A stretch of 64,000 nt of DNA. Source: Haemonchus contortus. Its lineage: Eukaryota > Nematoda > Chromadorea > Rhabditida > Trichostrongylidae. Below, piece by piece: positions 12,801 through 27,800 of the stretch. The stretch spans positions 43,962,869-44,026,868 of the forward strand of contig LS997562.1 of the NCBI GenBank assembly GCA_000469685.2, given 5' to 3'. The notes beneath the pieces were generated by a model, which was not told the origin of the DNA, searched no databases, and saw only the letters and a program-made list of their open reading frames with translations. A program made the position numbers and the translations under genes. The first letter of the stretch is position 1. Each line of letters opens with the position of its first letter.

Positions 12801-15800
12801 TTTTCTCTCAAATCTATTTATTTTGTAACTCCCAAGAGACTGCAGACTGCAACTGATTCATTCCTTTTTCTTGTGGCTCGAATTTGTGACAGTAGTTTTT
12901 CCGCTTTCCTCGAAACTACTGTCATTAACTGTAGTTATGTCATTCGAAAGTTTTTTATCATTAACAAGTACCTCAAACCTGAAAGGGCTAAGTACGGTGC
13001 AATATGTAAAGGGAAGAAATGAGATGCACCGCTGTCAGTTGCACTGGTGTGCTAGTTCGATCCCCATCTAGGTCAAGTGGGTACCCCATTCTTTCGAATC
13101 GTAGTAAATTGCTCTTCGTACGATGGAATAAGAAGTCTAGTACAATGGCTTACTTTTGAAGTCATTTCATAGGCCCCACCCCCACTCCAAACTGCTTTAG
13201 CGGTCCACCAATCTTCTCTGAACTTATCACATCGTTTCGCAGTTTAGATGTTTCCCATGCCATTTCAGTTATCGAATTCGCTCAGATCTATAGCTAGTTT
13301 TGGTGATTATAACCAGATCTAGTCATTTGCAGAAGTTTAATGTTCAAAAAAAGATTGAGTGTGGAAAGGTCGTGTCTTGAATGTTTGCAGCTGTCTGTCT
13401 GTCTGCATGGGGCACATTTGGCAACCATCTGGCTGCAGTAATCAACCGACTCAGCGGTTTCTTTCAAGTGTATGAATACAGTTCATTAAGAGTTGCCAGT
13501 TAAAACTTCTTGCCACAGTCAGCTAGCTTGAACCATGGCTAGTAAGTCAAGCTATTTCAAAGCCTTCGGGGATTTCCACTGAGCCTTCTTCAAGGAAAAC
13601 ACTGAGCTACTCGCATATACTCCTAGGCTGCATAACCCCAGTAAGTTCTTTTATGAGGAAAATTCTTTGAAGGCTCTAAAATAGGCATGAATTTTCTTTC
13701 GAAAGCGTGAATTAGCTTATATTAGCAAGATCTGCTAACAATGATGGGGATACTGGTAGCGCTACTGGGTTATATGAATGTAAAAAAGGAGATGACGTTC
13801 TCATTACCCAAACCAGTTGATGCTCATCCGGTTATTTGCTTGGCTACTCTAGGAGTCGGTCAAGTGTCGGCGGCACGGTGACGGTTCCCCTCAAGTCACT
13901 CCCTATGGACAATCTTCGACGAGCTACGCCCTTATTGGGATCCGGTTAGCTTTTCATAAAGTCTCGCTAGAAGTCCGCTCTCTCGTTCCAGCGGAGTTGC
14001 AGTTCTCCTCTGCGTGTTTATAGATACTGTCAATCAGAAAGCTGTCTACCAGAAGGCTGATACGGTCCCTAAGGAGTTCCAGAGCTGTTGGCGTCTGTTT
14101 TCTATTGTCTAGGCATATAAGGCTATTTGATACTCACATGTATCAGTCCCCCCTTGCCATGGGTGGCCAACCAGCCATTGTGGAAATCGTTAAGCTTCAA
14201 CGAATGGCTTCCTTCTACCGCCCCCAATGATCACTTCAGATTCAAGTTTTTCGGCCTTTCTACGTAAGCGGTTGCGTGTCTTTCATGGTTTTATGTTAAT
14301 GTTTATCGGATGAGGTGGGTGAATCCGGAATCGGGCGGAATTCCCCTTTTACAGCCTCTCTAGGCTTGTTTCAGTCGGTTAATAGTACTGTGACTTGATT
14401 CTTTTACAGATGCTAGAGATCATTTTCTGCTCTTGCTTCTCAAGGCTCTTCTTGTGAGCAAAATAGTTAAAATTTGTCTGTAATCCGAATGGGAATGGCT
14501 AATCGATTAGTTGCAATGGGAGCTGCTATATACCCTTTTACTTCTGCTTGAATTCATGCCTTTCCTCAATTATACTTCATGTTTCCTGCTTGAGATCCTG
14601 AAATGCGGAGCAGAATGAAGTATAAAGAAATAGCTGCTAACAGTTTGCTAAGTGACGATCTTTCGGTCGAAAGTGCCTGCTTTCCCTTGTGTCATCCAAC
14701 AGATAGCTGAAGTTTCCAGTTCTTTATCTTCTTTCTGAGTGTTTTCCCGATCCTGTTTCCCGATTACTCTTTACTTTTTCTTCTCCTTTCGCCCATTTAC
14801 TTAGTCTGAGTATTTGTTATCTTCTCCCGTGGAATCGTAGGTTTAAACTTCAACTGTACGACTTTCGAAAGGCAGGACTGGTGTGTTCCAAATAATGTTC
14901 TGGTAGAAGACCTGTACCTTCCCAAAAAACATGCGGCTTTCAAATCATGTGCCTTGAGTAATTACAACTTCTCTTTGTCTTCTCCGCTTGCTTCTTCGTT
15001 GCTTTTTAGTAGACTGGTGCTGGTTTCTGTTAATATTTGTATACGTACATTAAGAGAGCTTTAATGTAACTTGTTGACTGCGGTTTTTGGGTGGCGCCGC
15101 GCATTTGATTTAGGGGCAGGATCATGATGTTGCTTGAATGTGTGTCCTCTCTCATATGGTGGCCTGAGCAGCCAGCTGATATATATAGAACTGTTTACCT
15201 CATTCAAGATGACTGCGGTTCTAACCAAACGATCTTCATGGGGGAAGCATTTTTAGTGCTCACGAATCTGTTGATCAAAAATCAAGTTTTTCCTTTTTTC
15301 CTTTCCACATAATGTTCTTGAAAGGATGTTGAATCCTTTTTCAATATTTTCAGTCAAAATTTTTCTCAACTCATGTTGCTTTTTATATTTTCCAACAACT
15401 TCCGGTGTTTTTTTTTCTTCGGAAAGCGTTTTTCAAGCATTTTTTGTCGTTCTTTGAAAGACTTGTTTCGTAGTACCCGATCGTTTTGAGGGATCTTCAA
15501 AAAATTACTTTACATGATCTCGTTTACTGTCAGAAACATGCAGAAGTTATTTTTATCATTTTGAGTGAAGATTAAATTTGCATGGACGCATGTCAAAAAG
15601 AGGTTGCTTTTGATTTAATGGAACTTATTCTTCTTCAGTCCAAGTAATCTGAGTTGATAGGGAAATTTCATCTGAGGAAACCGGGTTTCCTTATCGCTTT
15701 CCGTAGGAAATGATGGTTTTTCTACACACTTAAACAAACGATCTGACAGATCGACCCCAAAACGGATCGGATGCGTGGATTTGCTATAGGTAGTGGAAGT

Positions 15801-17786
15801 GCCTTTTTTCTTGAGAAGGGCGGATATGAGTGTCGATGATGATTAATGTGAAGTCGAATCGAAAAGAACTCGTTGTTGTCTCTACAATTTCATGTCGGAT
15901 GCCTATAAAATATCTGATGGGGTCCTGGACTCCATCGAGTAGTGAGATGGGTGGGAGGAGGGTGCAGATGGATGTATGGTGACTGGAGGACGATGGTGCT
16001 GTTGGTGGCAGTGATGTTAGGAAAAATACAAATCGATTAATGGAACACATATGGTGCTAAGTCATCTATGAAGAGTGCTGAGACACTGCATGTCCTGGTC
16101 CTCTCAAACACCACTTATCTGTATTGAGTGTTGATCATTGGCAGAAATGTATGGTGATGGTTGTTGGAGGTTCTGCCACGAAACCATATGGTAACCTATT
16201 CGGCTGCGTCCGAATCGCATTAGGATTACAACTGCAGCTACTACACTCCGGACAATCGAGTAGGAAAAGATGTGCATGGAAATTTCATTCCGTGCCATGA
16301 AGGAAGAAATGGTAGGGGTCTCAACCGATCTCTGGCATTTCATGAGGAGTTCCCGACTTCCTGAAAGTTCTAGAAATTGGGCAGGTCATGACAGAGCTGA
16401 TGCAGTATGAAAGGGCTATTCACTTTCTTTTGAGAGGTTTCAAAATTTTCCATGTATTCATATTGAGATAGTTTATGAACTGGCAAACACTTCTGCAAAC
16501 TAGTACAAATTGAAAACTTTGCTATAACTGCAATTTTATTAAATTATCGCTCTTAAGTAACCTAAGAATATAGAAGTTAAGAGTATAAAAATTAAGAAAT
16601 TCCCAATTATGATCGCAAATGGAGTATTGGTTCCGAAAACTGTCGCCTTGTTGTCGCCTTTCCATTGTTTCCTTTTTTGTATTCCCTTTTCCCTGCAAGA
16701 CATTTCTCTCTCGATAGGGATAATGGGGACCCCCTTACGCTTGGGAGCAATCCCACTTATGTACGAAATCTGAATGTACTTTTTTATATATTCTTCTGAT
16801 GCTAACTACTGTAAAGCTTATTTATATCAGCTTTTTCCTAGGTAATTGGACCTATGATTTTACGGACTTTTATCTATTCAATTAGTATTTTTAATTACAG
16901 TCTGCATCGTAAAGCCTTACGCATTAGTAATGTTTTCGGAAATCCTCTAATGAAAAATCCGAGTTTCTCGACATATTTTCACGTGTCTCCCGGCTTCAGT
17001 AAGATTCCTCTGGGCTCAATGGCTATTGACGAGCCACAAACGTGGCATGTTATGAGCATTTTGAATGTTTTCTTTGTCCATTGCGGCTCGTCTTCCAACG
17101 AATTGTTGCCGATTCGTCAACGACAAACATCCATTCGTCACTCGTGGTCACCTTTTTCGTCGTATTTTTGGTTTCCCTCGCCGATTACTATGACTCCAGA
17201 TATTTCCTTCTACCTTCATCCTTTCACATTCCTCCTTATTCATCCATTCTGGCTTTATTCTGTGGAAAGTAAGAAATGGCCATGATGGAGCTTGCTGTTT
17301 CTCTACCCATTTCTCCTTAGGATTCTTTTTCCTCTACTTTACTACCAGTATTGAATCCTGGCAACTTTTTCCATATTTATCTTTCCCTTTCTTTTTCTAC
17401 TGCCGAAATTCCTGTCCAGTTTGGCTTGTATAGTTTTGCCCTGTTTACATATTTTTTTTCCTACTGCCTAAGTGATCAAGCGGGTTTCCGCTCCTGCCAA
17501 TGTTTTTCCGGCCTCTTTCGCTGAGCATTAGAGAATGTTTTCATTGTGTCCTTCATCTGTGAGCAAAACACTACCAACCGATGAAAAACGAGACGACTAA
17601 TTGGACGTCGTTCAGCACATCTGTGCTGCGCGACAGTCTGTGGCCCTTTCAACAAATCCTCTTAGACTATCTTGACGAAGACGTTGGCAGTCGATCTGGT
17701 CGGGGTTTTTCCCATTCCTCCCCAGTCGCTTACATTCAAATTGATTAAATTTAATTCATTAGAATTTTTCTGACCCTCCGCTGCTT
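9866..17786. other. No supportable gene
   Basis: AT-rich noncoding DNA. A GC-richer patch at 10380-10640 reads on the - strand as a basic 94-codon frame without motif. CTGT tetranucleotide repeats occur at 13391-13404. A second patch near 12400-12530 is GC-rich and open on + for about 70 codons, without recognisable product. Confidence 0.5.
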
Positions 17787-18880
17787 CTATTTTTGTGATT
17801 GTGGTTTATTCTTAGATAAGACTTCTAAGAGCCCTTCGGGTTGAGAGCGGTCTTTTCGAAAAACTACGCCTTTCTTTCTGAGGGTTTTCTGATGGTCGTG
17901 CTGATCGTCGTGGCTCGCGTAAAGTGGGCGATCTTGAGCGGTTCGATTTCTGGTCAAACAAACTCTCTGTAGTCGTTTGGCTCTCCAAAAAAACTTTTCT
18001 CTTCGGCTCACCCTTTCGGATATTTTGACTGTTTATTTGTATCTTTTCGGAACTTTGAGGTGCGTTTTCCTCTGTAAGTAAGATTTTTTTTATACCGGTG
18101 AGACTCAACTTCCTCCAGCCTATTCTTTCACGAGCATTCATCTGAGAAGCTCTTGTTTTTTTGTAATGCCTTCATGAATAGCTAAAGTAGACATTTTCTT
18201 GTGTAGGCTCCGATCAATGGACGAGTTCTGACGAGCGCTGAGACAATCTCAACGCGGCGTTGTCGACTTACCTCTGGTTGTTCTATTATCTCGTCGGCGG
18301 GTGCGAGAGCACCTGTTCCCAGTGTGTCCACTTCACCGTTCACTATGACAACTGATTCTTCCGGGCGCTTATCCCTGACCGAATTTTCGGACGAGTTTTC
18401 TGTCACATTTCGTTTTACTTCTCATTATTCGTGTTTTTCCCTCAGGACACCATAGATACTGAGCTCCTTCACGGTTAGGATACGGACTTGTGGTGCTGCT
18501 ATAACGCGAACAATAAGGAGATTGTGCCGGAACTCACCATTCACAAGGGGAACGATCTTTTTTTCGTTCCAAACTATTTTGTTGATATAAGGTTCATCCT
18601 ACTGGGCAACTTTACTCTCAAACTCCATGGCGATTCTCATTGGTAGTGAAGTTCGTGGCGCATTTCATATGAGTTTGCTTTCCGATGATCTATCGGTTTG
18701 ATGGCTAGGTTGGCCATTCCCAAAGGTACGATTAGCTCGGGATTTACCCACTTACATCGATTAACTGTTACATGTTCCTCCTCTTTTTGAATTAGGGTAA
18801 TCAAATAAGAAAGAAAAACGTGAGAAACCGTAGGAGTTGACGGTGTAAAGAGGGAGAGTCGCACCCGTGGCTACTTCGAA
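17787..18880 (-). pseudogene. Coding-like relic, several frames, identity unknown
   Basis: On the - strand, protein-like segments lie in succession: one around 18864-18640 (VNRCKWVNPELIVPLG), one around 18633-18445 interrupted by a single TAG (IVPLVNGEFRHNLLIVRV), one at 18406-18182 (VIVNGEVDTLGTGALAP) and two overlapping basic Ser/Arg-rich frames at 18141-17787. Together they look like an eroded coding region, perhaps of a retroelement. No family signature was found. Confidence 0.35.
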
Positions 18881-18889
18881 ACTCAATTT

Positions 18890-21800
18890 ACCCTTTTCTC
18901 GGGGAAGAGCCTCAAAGCTCACTCAGCGAACTTCCGTTCCCGAGAAAATGCCAAGTATTTTCATAATAAAGAGTAAATCGATGCTTGCATGAACGATTCT
19001 GGTGGAAAATGGGTTACAGCTGAGGTGGATAAATCAAGCGTAACTACGACTTTGGGTTTCGTACGATTGAGTCTTTGCGATGTAACTAATGTACCTGAAC
19101 CTAGCTAGGCTTAAACTGGATTGTTGCTGGGGAACGTCTCTTTGTATGACATTCTTGAGGGAATGGCAGCAAGGCTGCCGTCCAGCCTCATTAAAGCGGA
19201 ATTGAAAGTCGTAATCGTAGGCCAAACAGCCGTTTTTGGTTCTTATTCCTTTGCCAAGATTGGCTTACATGTGGGAAACAAACCGAATCTCTAAAATACC
19301 GGGGAAAAGCTTAAGAGCTTGGAAAGATCATTATATGTTGTTGCCTAGCTAGTAATATAATAAAATCTCTTGAAGTTGATTACCTTTTCGTGTGGCAGGT
19401 ACAAAATGCTTTGGATATCGGATTTTCATATGATTTTTTTTATTTTTCTGTTATTTTCATGGCATGGCTATTTTATTTTTTTTTATTTTTGAAGCACGAT
19501 TAATTCCTTAACAAGTATAGTAACTCGATTATGTCGGAGTAGTCCACCTCCCAAATTTGAATCGAGTTTTTTTGCGAGACTGTTTTTACAATCCACGCAC
19601 TTTGGTTCTCATCAACCGGCGATTAGAAAGTCTTGCTGGGCTTACAGTCATTATCATATAAAAATCATATTTGCCTAATTTAATAATTCAGAATCATATA
19701 GATTCGTCTGTGTGGAAATTGGATGAAACTTTCAGCGTAATTGTCTTGGTCCTGAAATGACAAACTGAAAAATGAATTTATGTTGTGGTCGAAACCTTTC
19801 ATGTAACCTCTGTTATCCTTCTTTTTGATTATTCGTTATTACAATGAAAAATAACCTCAATATGGGGGTAACTAGGCCGAAAACTTCAGTCAATAAAATC
19901 TACAGAGATGTGGCGTAAGGAATATTGGGAGAGCTCTGAGTTTTCATCCCAATACATATCTTACTCCGCTGTTGTCCGCTTTTACCGCTAGATGAGCTCT
20001 ATCCAGCGAATCATGCAGAAATCCGTTGACATTCTGAAAAACACACCAATCTACTTTTTTTCTGAAAAAGTAATGATTTCAACATTCTATGCAATGATCT
20101 GAGAAAACTAAAGATTCAGTGGTAGGAATTGGGGGTACAAATCATTTTCCTTCCCTTAAATCGGCCTTCCAATCTTTTAATATCACTACTTCGTTTTGAT
20201 TCGTTTTTAAATAATTTATATGCATATCATGACTTCGATAAAAATAATCTCATAATGTTTGATGAGTCTGAAATTAATTACCGGTTCCAGTCTATCGGTG
20301 GCAATAATACTCATGACAGTCTCCTCCAACTGTCGGAATGGTTCCCATAAATTTCTTTCTTCTTCTCCTGTCTGACTAGACTCCTGTCGAGAATCCGTCA
20401 CACATCGATGTCACAAGGTCGACCTGACCCAGTGCAGGAGAAATGCTCGTCTATTGTGGAATGCGAACAACTTGGACAAGTTCGGAACGAGTCTTTCAGG
20501 ATGGCTTTCTTTCTCGGTGTCGGGAGCACAGAAAAACTGACTGCATTGCAATAATTATGCAAGGAAACTGGCGGCGAGTTTATAGAAAGCGCATACATCG
20601 CTTCGCTTACCATTTCCTCTCGCGATTGCCGCGCCGCTTCATAGCTCGTGGTGCGTTCGCGCGGGATTTTTGGGAAGATTTCTTCTTTTCTCTGTTTTCC
20701 CCCTTCTCATAGATGATTTGCATGATAGCCTAGGTTCCAAACATTTTTTTGTCTAGCAGTTGGCAGTTGAGCCTTTGTTCATATTTCCGTTTGGCATGAC
20801 ACACCCTCAAATGTCCTGTCGTTCGTGGATGCTTTTCTTTCCGGTGGCTTCGTTCCGAAGTCATTGCAGAGGTTTTCTTTCGTACCATGACATCCTCAAC
20901 TTATATGATGATGTAGTGAAGGAGGGATATGATGCTGTCTGAACTACCCAACTACTTGTTTCGATCCAGTACTTTGCCGTAGTTCCATTGAATCGGTGAA
21001 AACCCCTGGAACCGTCACAGAGCGTTATTCGCGATGGCAAGTAGACAGGCTTCGTCTGTAGGGAAGTTAACTAGGCAGCTCATGAACTCTTCCAGAAAAT
21101 GCTGATGGCTTTGCTGCAGTGCTTACTCCTCATTCTCATTCATTTCCCCTTCATATAATCCTATCGGTGATTATCACTTCACTTAAGAGTGCCGTTGGAA
21201 AGAACCGGTTTCGTTGTCGTTGGATTGCAAGTGCGAAATGAGGGAGGGTGTAAGTGGCTGAAGCCTGTCTGAAGCTTTGCAAACTGAGTCCAGGCTGTTC
21301 TGTTTCTATCTACCATTTCCTTCGGGACATGCTCTTCATTTGGATTCTCTCCGGAATCAACCAATGTTTAGGGCTTTTTCTCCCGAACAGTTCAGCTCAC
21401 ATCATCGTCTCTGTGCGGCTACTGGAAGTAGCAGAAGTAGGAGGTAGAATTAACTGATTGGAGTGGCCAACAGTTCTTTGCCCTTTTTCACAATGTGAAA
21501 CTCATCCTGAAGCGCGTGTTTCTTTGCAAAATATTTATTTATTAACATTTTTGACCCGCAAAATGGTGACTTTCGTGGATATTCTGAAAATTTCTGGAAT
21601 TCAGTGATTCATTGTTACTGTTGTTGTTGTTCTTGCGAATTGCGGTGTTATCGTCTAACGATCTTCACAGTTTAATGTCTTGAATTCTCAGCAGTCGTTC
21701 TTGATGAGTCGATTTTTACAATTTGAAGGCCTAGAAGAACGAAAAGAATAAAATGGAAAGCATGACAGTCATTCGACACGTTTTCGAAAAATTCCATTCG

Positions 21801-24800
21801 TCTTTCGGACGTCTTTCACTTTAGAAAAATTGTTTACAAGTCTCATCCCATGCGTAAAGCCTCAGATAGCTCATTAACCACCTAATCAGACCTGGCCTAA
21901 AAAAAAGTAGTTATGTATTCGTTTTTTTTTAAGTTGCTCATTCAAATATGAATCTACCAGCGGCTCGAGTGACATAGGGCCCTTTTTCTCGGGGCGAATT
22001 GGGCCTCATTGTATAGTCGTTCAGGGATGAGTTATTGTCGAGTTTCAGTCATTTAGTGGGTATAAAATGTCTTTTAGTGAGAGCAAGTGGGGTCTGATCG
22101 GAAAGTTAGTCGGACGTTGATTTATGAATTATTAAAATAGCTATCGAATTTCAGTCACGCAGGTTTACGTATAGCGAACTTGCTCTCGACTTCATAGCTA
22201 TAGCACTTCATCGGACTCATTTGTGTATTCATTTAATAATGCTTTGTGATAATTTTCTATAATTTTCTTTTCTTGATCTAATAACTGGGCATTTCAAAAT
22301 GTTTTGGGTCCTTTTATTTCGAGTTATTTGCTTTTATTCCTTCTCGATTCACTTGTGATCTAAGGGCTCAGGGCACACACTACCAAATCAGTGCTCTAGG
22401 TCATGAACTGAAAATAAACTTTGACCCGCGAGGAGCCAATTTGTTGTGAGAGTATTTTGCTGTGACAATGGGCATATATCGATTCCCGAAGGCCAAAGAT
22501 CCTCCCGTGTATATAATCTGCAAAATTATTCTGATCGTGAACTGTGCCTTTGATCGGCTAGCGCCCCATCTGAGCACACTTTTGGTTTTTTTTCATGGAG
22601 TCCTTGCATTTTATTGAAAACCCTGACCCTTGCCTTTCATTTTTACTTTTCGTTATTTTTCCTCGTTCAAATATCGCTTGCCCTTATTTAACCGATTTCC
22701 CTGTCAGAAATAACATCTTCGCCGCGAAAAATCCATCATTTTCCTTTATGATGTCCTTATTTTCAATCTCCCTTTGCTTTCCGCTCTATCTGGCCCGTGT
22801 CAGCTTGCTGAATTTCACGTTGTAAACTGAAAAACTTATTTTTGAACGAAAGAAGGATCGATAAATTGCTTGAGACGTACGTAAAAAGCTGGATAGGATC
22901 ACGTTCAACTGACCACTTAACTTTGACCACTTTAACTAAGATGGTAAAGATTACTGACAAATATGGATAACGATATAGGCGAAGGTCCTTCGGAAAAATT
23001 CAAATGCCACCTATTTCACAAGTGAGGTTCCTATGTCCTATGTGCTCCTACCTTGTTGTTTTGCTCTGATTTCTCCAAGAAATACGGAAAGCTTTACAGG
23101 AATCCGAGTTAGAGAATGGAGAATGACCAGGGATCCTATTGGTGAAATGAATCGCAATCATTTTCTTTCTTTTTCCAGATCCTTCGACATCTCTGTTTAT
23201 CTACATACAAGATCTAATGTCTTCTGTTTATCACCTCATTATTCGTTGGTGTAAAGGGGAACACGAGGCGGGCGAAAGTGAATGAGCGAGCCATCAGGAG
23301 CCGACTAAATGCTGTCGTATATTATCCGAGGCGGTTGCAAACAGCTGTTTCACAGCAACATCCACAGCTTCCCTTTCCGGTTCGATTCCTGGTCGTTTGT
23401 GGTAGCGTTTCATTACGCTTCCCATTTAACTCCGTTTCATCATCATTCATTGAACAGCCCCCGGGAAGAAACCTCTTTTGGTATTCCTAGTTAGCTTGTT
23501 GTGTAATGATTTTCTTGTTTTAAATTGCTACCTCTGAGCTTCTAGACTTGTTGGCGTTGTATTCAATTTGTACTTCCCAAAGCTCTTGACTCTTCACCTT
23601 CATTGGTAAGCTTTCGGCATATAATGCCTCCGTCAGACCTTAATTTTTACGATATAGTGCTGCATACAATCAGTTAACTATCAGTTATAATAGAAGACAC
23701 ATCAAATCGTACCAAATCAGCCGGAAATATTGGGTAATAGTGAAATGGAATGGAAAGAAATATTATTTTCCTATTGTATAATATAGCTCGAAGTGTCATA
23801 AACGAGGAACATTTTCTAAAAAAAGGACGGCATGGCATGACAATAGCCATTATGGTTTTTGCGAATTCTTTTTTGGACGTTGAAGAAGTTTTATGTGGTT
23901 GTTTCTCCAGGGTCAAGTGGGCCAAGCGTCGCTTAACTTTCCAGAAATCCCTTCTTACCCCTCAACCTTTCCGTACTTATCGCATTTTTTCATTTTTCAA
24001 GGTCAAAATGCGAAACATTACAAGTTAATGGTATGAAGCGGAAAGGGGCGAAAGGGGTAGAGGTGAGCCTTATGGTAGTTCTTCACCCTGGTTTTGAAAA
24101 ATGTATGAATTAGGGAGTGCTACACGCGATACAAGGCATGTTATGGATGTAAAGTACAGCATTCTGTTCCCAGAAGTCTCCATGTCGTCATAGACCATCA
24201 CACTCTCCTTTACCACCAACTTACTTCTCCGGGCAAAGAAGACCAAACATGTCAATCTGGAATTCTCTCCACCAACTACGATACTTCCCTTTCGACGTCC
24301 AAGCGTCATTCAATTAAAAAATTCAAAAAAGGGCTAGGTTGGAAAAGAGGGATATTCAGGCATTGAGAGCTAGAACGACTCTCTTCAACGTGTCGTTACC
24401 CTACTTCAGTACCCCTTAGAACCCCTCCGAGGAGATTAATCCCAACTCTCGTAGAAAGTCCTCTTACCATTTATTACTTACTATTTATTTACTCTTCCTT
24501 CCCCCTTTCTCATGTCTCCTCCGTCCCTCTTTTCGTACGTTCCTTATTGCCATAACTTGGACTTTTCCTTTATTTTTCGCATTTACGGTATGTTCTTGTA
24601 ACTCTTCGAGGTCATCATCTCGCTTGAACAGTTTTCTTTAAATTTCTTCTTCTCGAATGCTCTTTATTTTACCCTTCTTATCCTCACTCTTTCGCCTTTG
24701 CCCCATCTTTCCTTCTTCAAAGGTTTTCAAGGTCTTTCCTCGTTCCCAAATTTTCTCACAGTTCCAATTTGTTTCCCAGCGCCTTCAGTGCTACTGCATC

Positions 24801-27800
24801 ATCTGTCCTTTAGCGCTTTTTCTTTCCTTCAGCGCCTGAATGACCATGAAAGATTTTGTTCTTACAGGCCATTTTAGCTTCTCGTTCCCCATTTCCGTTC
24901 CTCAAAAACTCGGTATTTTTTCCTTTTTTCCAAATCAATATTTCCAGCGGCTGAGTTTTTCCCGCTGTTCATAAGGAGATTTTGACCTGCTCTTCTTCAT
25001 TTTCTCTGTCTTCAAAGTTTCCTCTTTCTTTGTTTACACCAAGTTTCCATTTGATTACACCTTTGCCATAATCACCCATAAAGGCCGATCTCTCCTGTTG
25101 CTCTCTATTTTTCACTTTACGCGATCTGTTTGGACGGTCATCCACTATGTCCAACTCGGGGTAGCCTCACGCGAACACGTTCTCCACTAATGATTCTGGT
25201 CACCTCGATGACCGTACCGACGTCAATTCTACGCGAGACCAGTTCCTTTCCACACTCAGCCTCCATATGTATTGTGTATGAGACTCGTTGAAATTCGCGT
25301 CTTCTCAGTCACTAATTGGGCCACGATGGCCTCACTCTGATCGTTAACAGCCAATGTATTGAATTCTACTGCTGAGAAAAGAGGTTTTTTCTCTTTCACG
25401 CTCTCTAATTTCTGGGAAGTAGCTTCAATGGCTTCGTTGTTGTTTTTCTTCGAATAATTGCATCTACTTGACCTACTTTCCTACATTGTATCCGACAAGA
25501 AAAGCTCTGCTTCAAAATCAATAGTTCGTATGAGAACCCAGCACGATTTCCACTTTTTCATTGCAGAACAACTTCGCTACTGTTCTAGTTTCAACTGCTC
25601 ATTTTCGACTTTGACCCTTTGTGAAGCCTTTATTACGGTCTTCTGGCGCTTCTTCTTTTCCCACGCGCCATAGCCGGTTTTTGGGCTCATGTGGTAGCGT
25701 CCAAAATTTTATAATCATACTATGTTACTGCAGCTAAAAACTCAATGTGTTTCTTTCTGATTATCGCTCGTTATGCAAGGGAAAGGAGCGGTGTGATTTG
25801 AAGCCCAGTTCGGAAAAGTAGCGGGGTTGTATCCTCATTATTTATTTAGCAGTAGAAAGCATTCTCTAGGTCCTGTCTTTCCACGGCCCTCCAACGTGCT
25901 GATTCTTCCTTTTTTCTCTGGCATTAAGTCTGAAGACAAATCTGCGGCTGGTTCGGAGGACAGCATACTACTCGTTCCTAGTTCAGCAGAAAAAGCAGTA
26001 AGTGCGGCCTGTGGCTGTGTAGTTCGATTTTTCGGCGTAGTTACTGAAGTAATAGGTACGGGAAGCTTTCTAGCAAACAGCATAAGTAACTAGTTTGATG
26101 CAAATGTGACTGCCTTGAGCAAACTTGAATAAGATGTGACGAAAGATATTCGTCGTCAATTCTGGATGAATCCAGAAGATCCATCTGTGCGCCAGCGTCG
26201 TATCGACGCTCATTGCAGTGGTAGGGACACATGCTGGTGTGGCTATACGAATATTATACAGCACTTGGGGCGTGCATAGTTAGCGTTCTCCTCTAATCGC
26301 TCCTTGTCATCTCGATCACCTCGAGTTGCCTCTGATTGTATGCGCCTCACCGTTAGAAGTTTTTCTAATTTTTTTTGTGACTTGGGCAGTAAGTTGCTTT
26401 TCCGCTATTTCACCTCAGTAGTTAATCGTCGCGGTTGCTGAAGTTTGCATTCGAATAACTGTAGAAGTTGGTCTGAATTTTTTTAAATCGAAATTGCTCT
26501 TAAATAAGGCTTGTCGAACGTCCAATCTGAACAAGCCCTATTTTCAAAATTCAGTGGTCAGATCACATACCAGGTATCTCCGCCCATTTCCATGTTTGTA
26601 TCCTATTTTTTTCGTTATTAGTGTATGGACGGACATACCTGGTAATATATCAGTAAAAAGTTGCTTTTTCCATAACAATCATTTCAATACCAACACAATG
26701 AGAGCTTCCATCCGAAGAACCTTTTCATCGTCTTTCCTCTTAGGGCACTATCCTCCTTTCAGAGCTTTATTTCTTTAACTCTTGGATGGGTTTTTTTTTA
26801 GTTTCGTCTCCTTGACTCCATTTATAGTTTGACATGTGTGAAAGCCAGTTTTTAGCTGATCCGGCAATCGAATGTGTTTTGGCATCGAAGGCGCTTTCGA
26901 TTTTGCTGAAAGCGGTAACGTTCTCAGCGGATTGAAGCATTACCATTACCATTTATCCCTATTTGCTCTTATCCCCGTTCCCCATTCCTTTGTTTCGGCA
27001 GTGTAATTCGTAAACAAAGCCTTCGATTTCTATAGACATTTGCTTAGCCTTTGGCTATGTTAGCTTTATAGATTCTAGATGAAACTATCTACCACCCCAC
27101 AACAGTATGTGTAAATGACTGTATGACTATGGATCTATGCAAATACCCACGGTAAAGGAGTTGACTTGTCATTGTAGGCAAGCTGGCTGCCGACTGAACT
27201 GACAGCTTTGGGAAACTGCTACATCGTATGGTGAAAGCGGATTCTCGCATTGTAGCAGCAGATTCAAAACGGGCGAAGAGGAACTTCAGCGGAACTCATC
27301 CCATACCCTTAGTATGATAGTAAATTTTAGCGGTGTTTGGTAAATGAGCTGTAGCTGCCAAAGAATCAACTGTAAAATTTTCTGTGTATACCTCTTTGTT
27401 GAATGCGTTCACCCAGAAAGATTTCCTCTCAAAATGGCCTCTATTCAGCCTATACAATGAATTATAGGGTCCAGTCGAATCGAACTATAAGGGGATATAC
27501 AAATCGATGCTTCGATTCTCTCAAACTTAGCCTATACCCGATCCAGGGGATGGGAGACTTTGGTAGCCTGGACTGGTATTGGTCTGGGAATTGATCTTTT
27601 GACGAAACGCCTAACAACTCGCCATCACTACCACACCCCACCCAGAAGTCGAAGTAGCAGGTAAAAATGTTTGGTGTATTAATTTAGCATATAGAGCTCA
27701 TCATGGGGTCCTTCATATCCTTTTGATCTTGCCCCAACTTTCAGAACCCAAATTTCATTATTCTGAAAGGAAGTTATTTTAGTCGAAACTTTCAAAAGGG

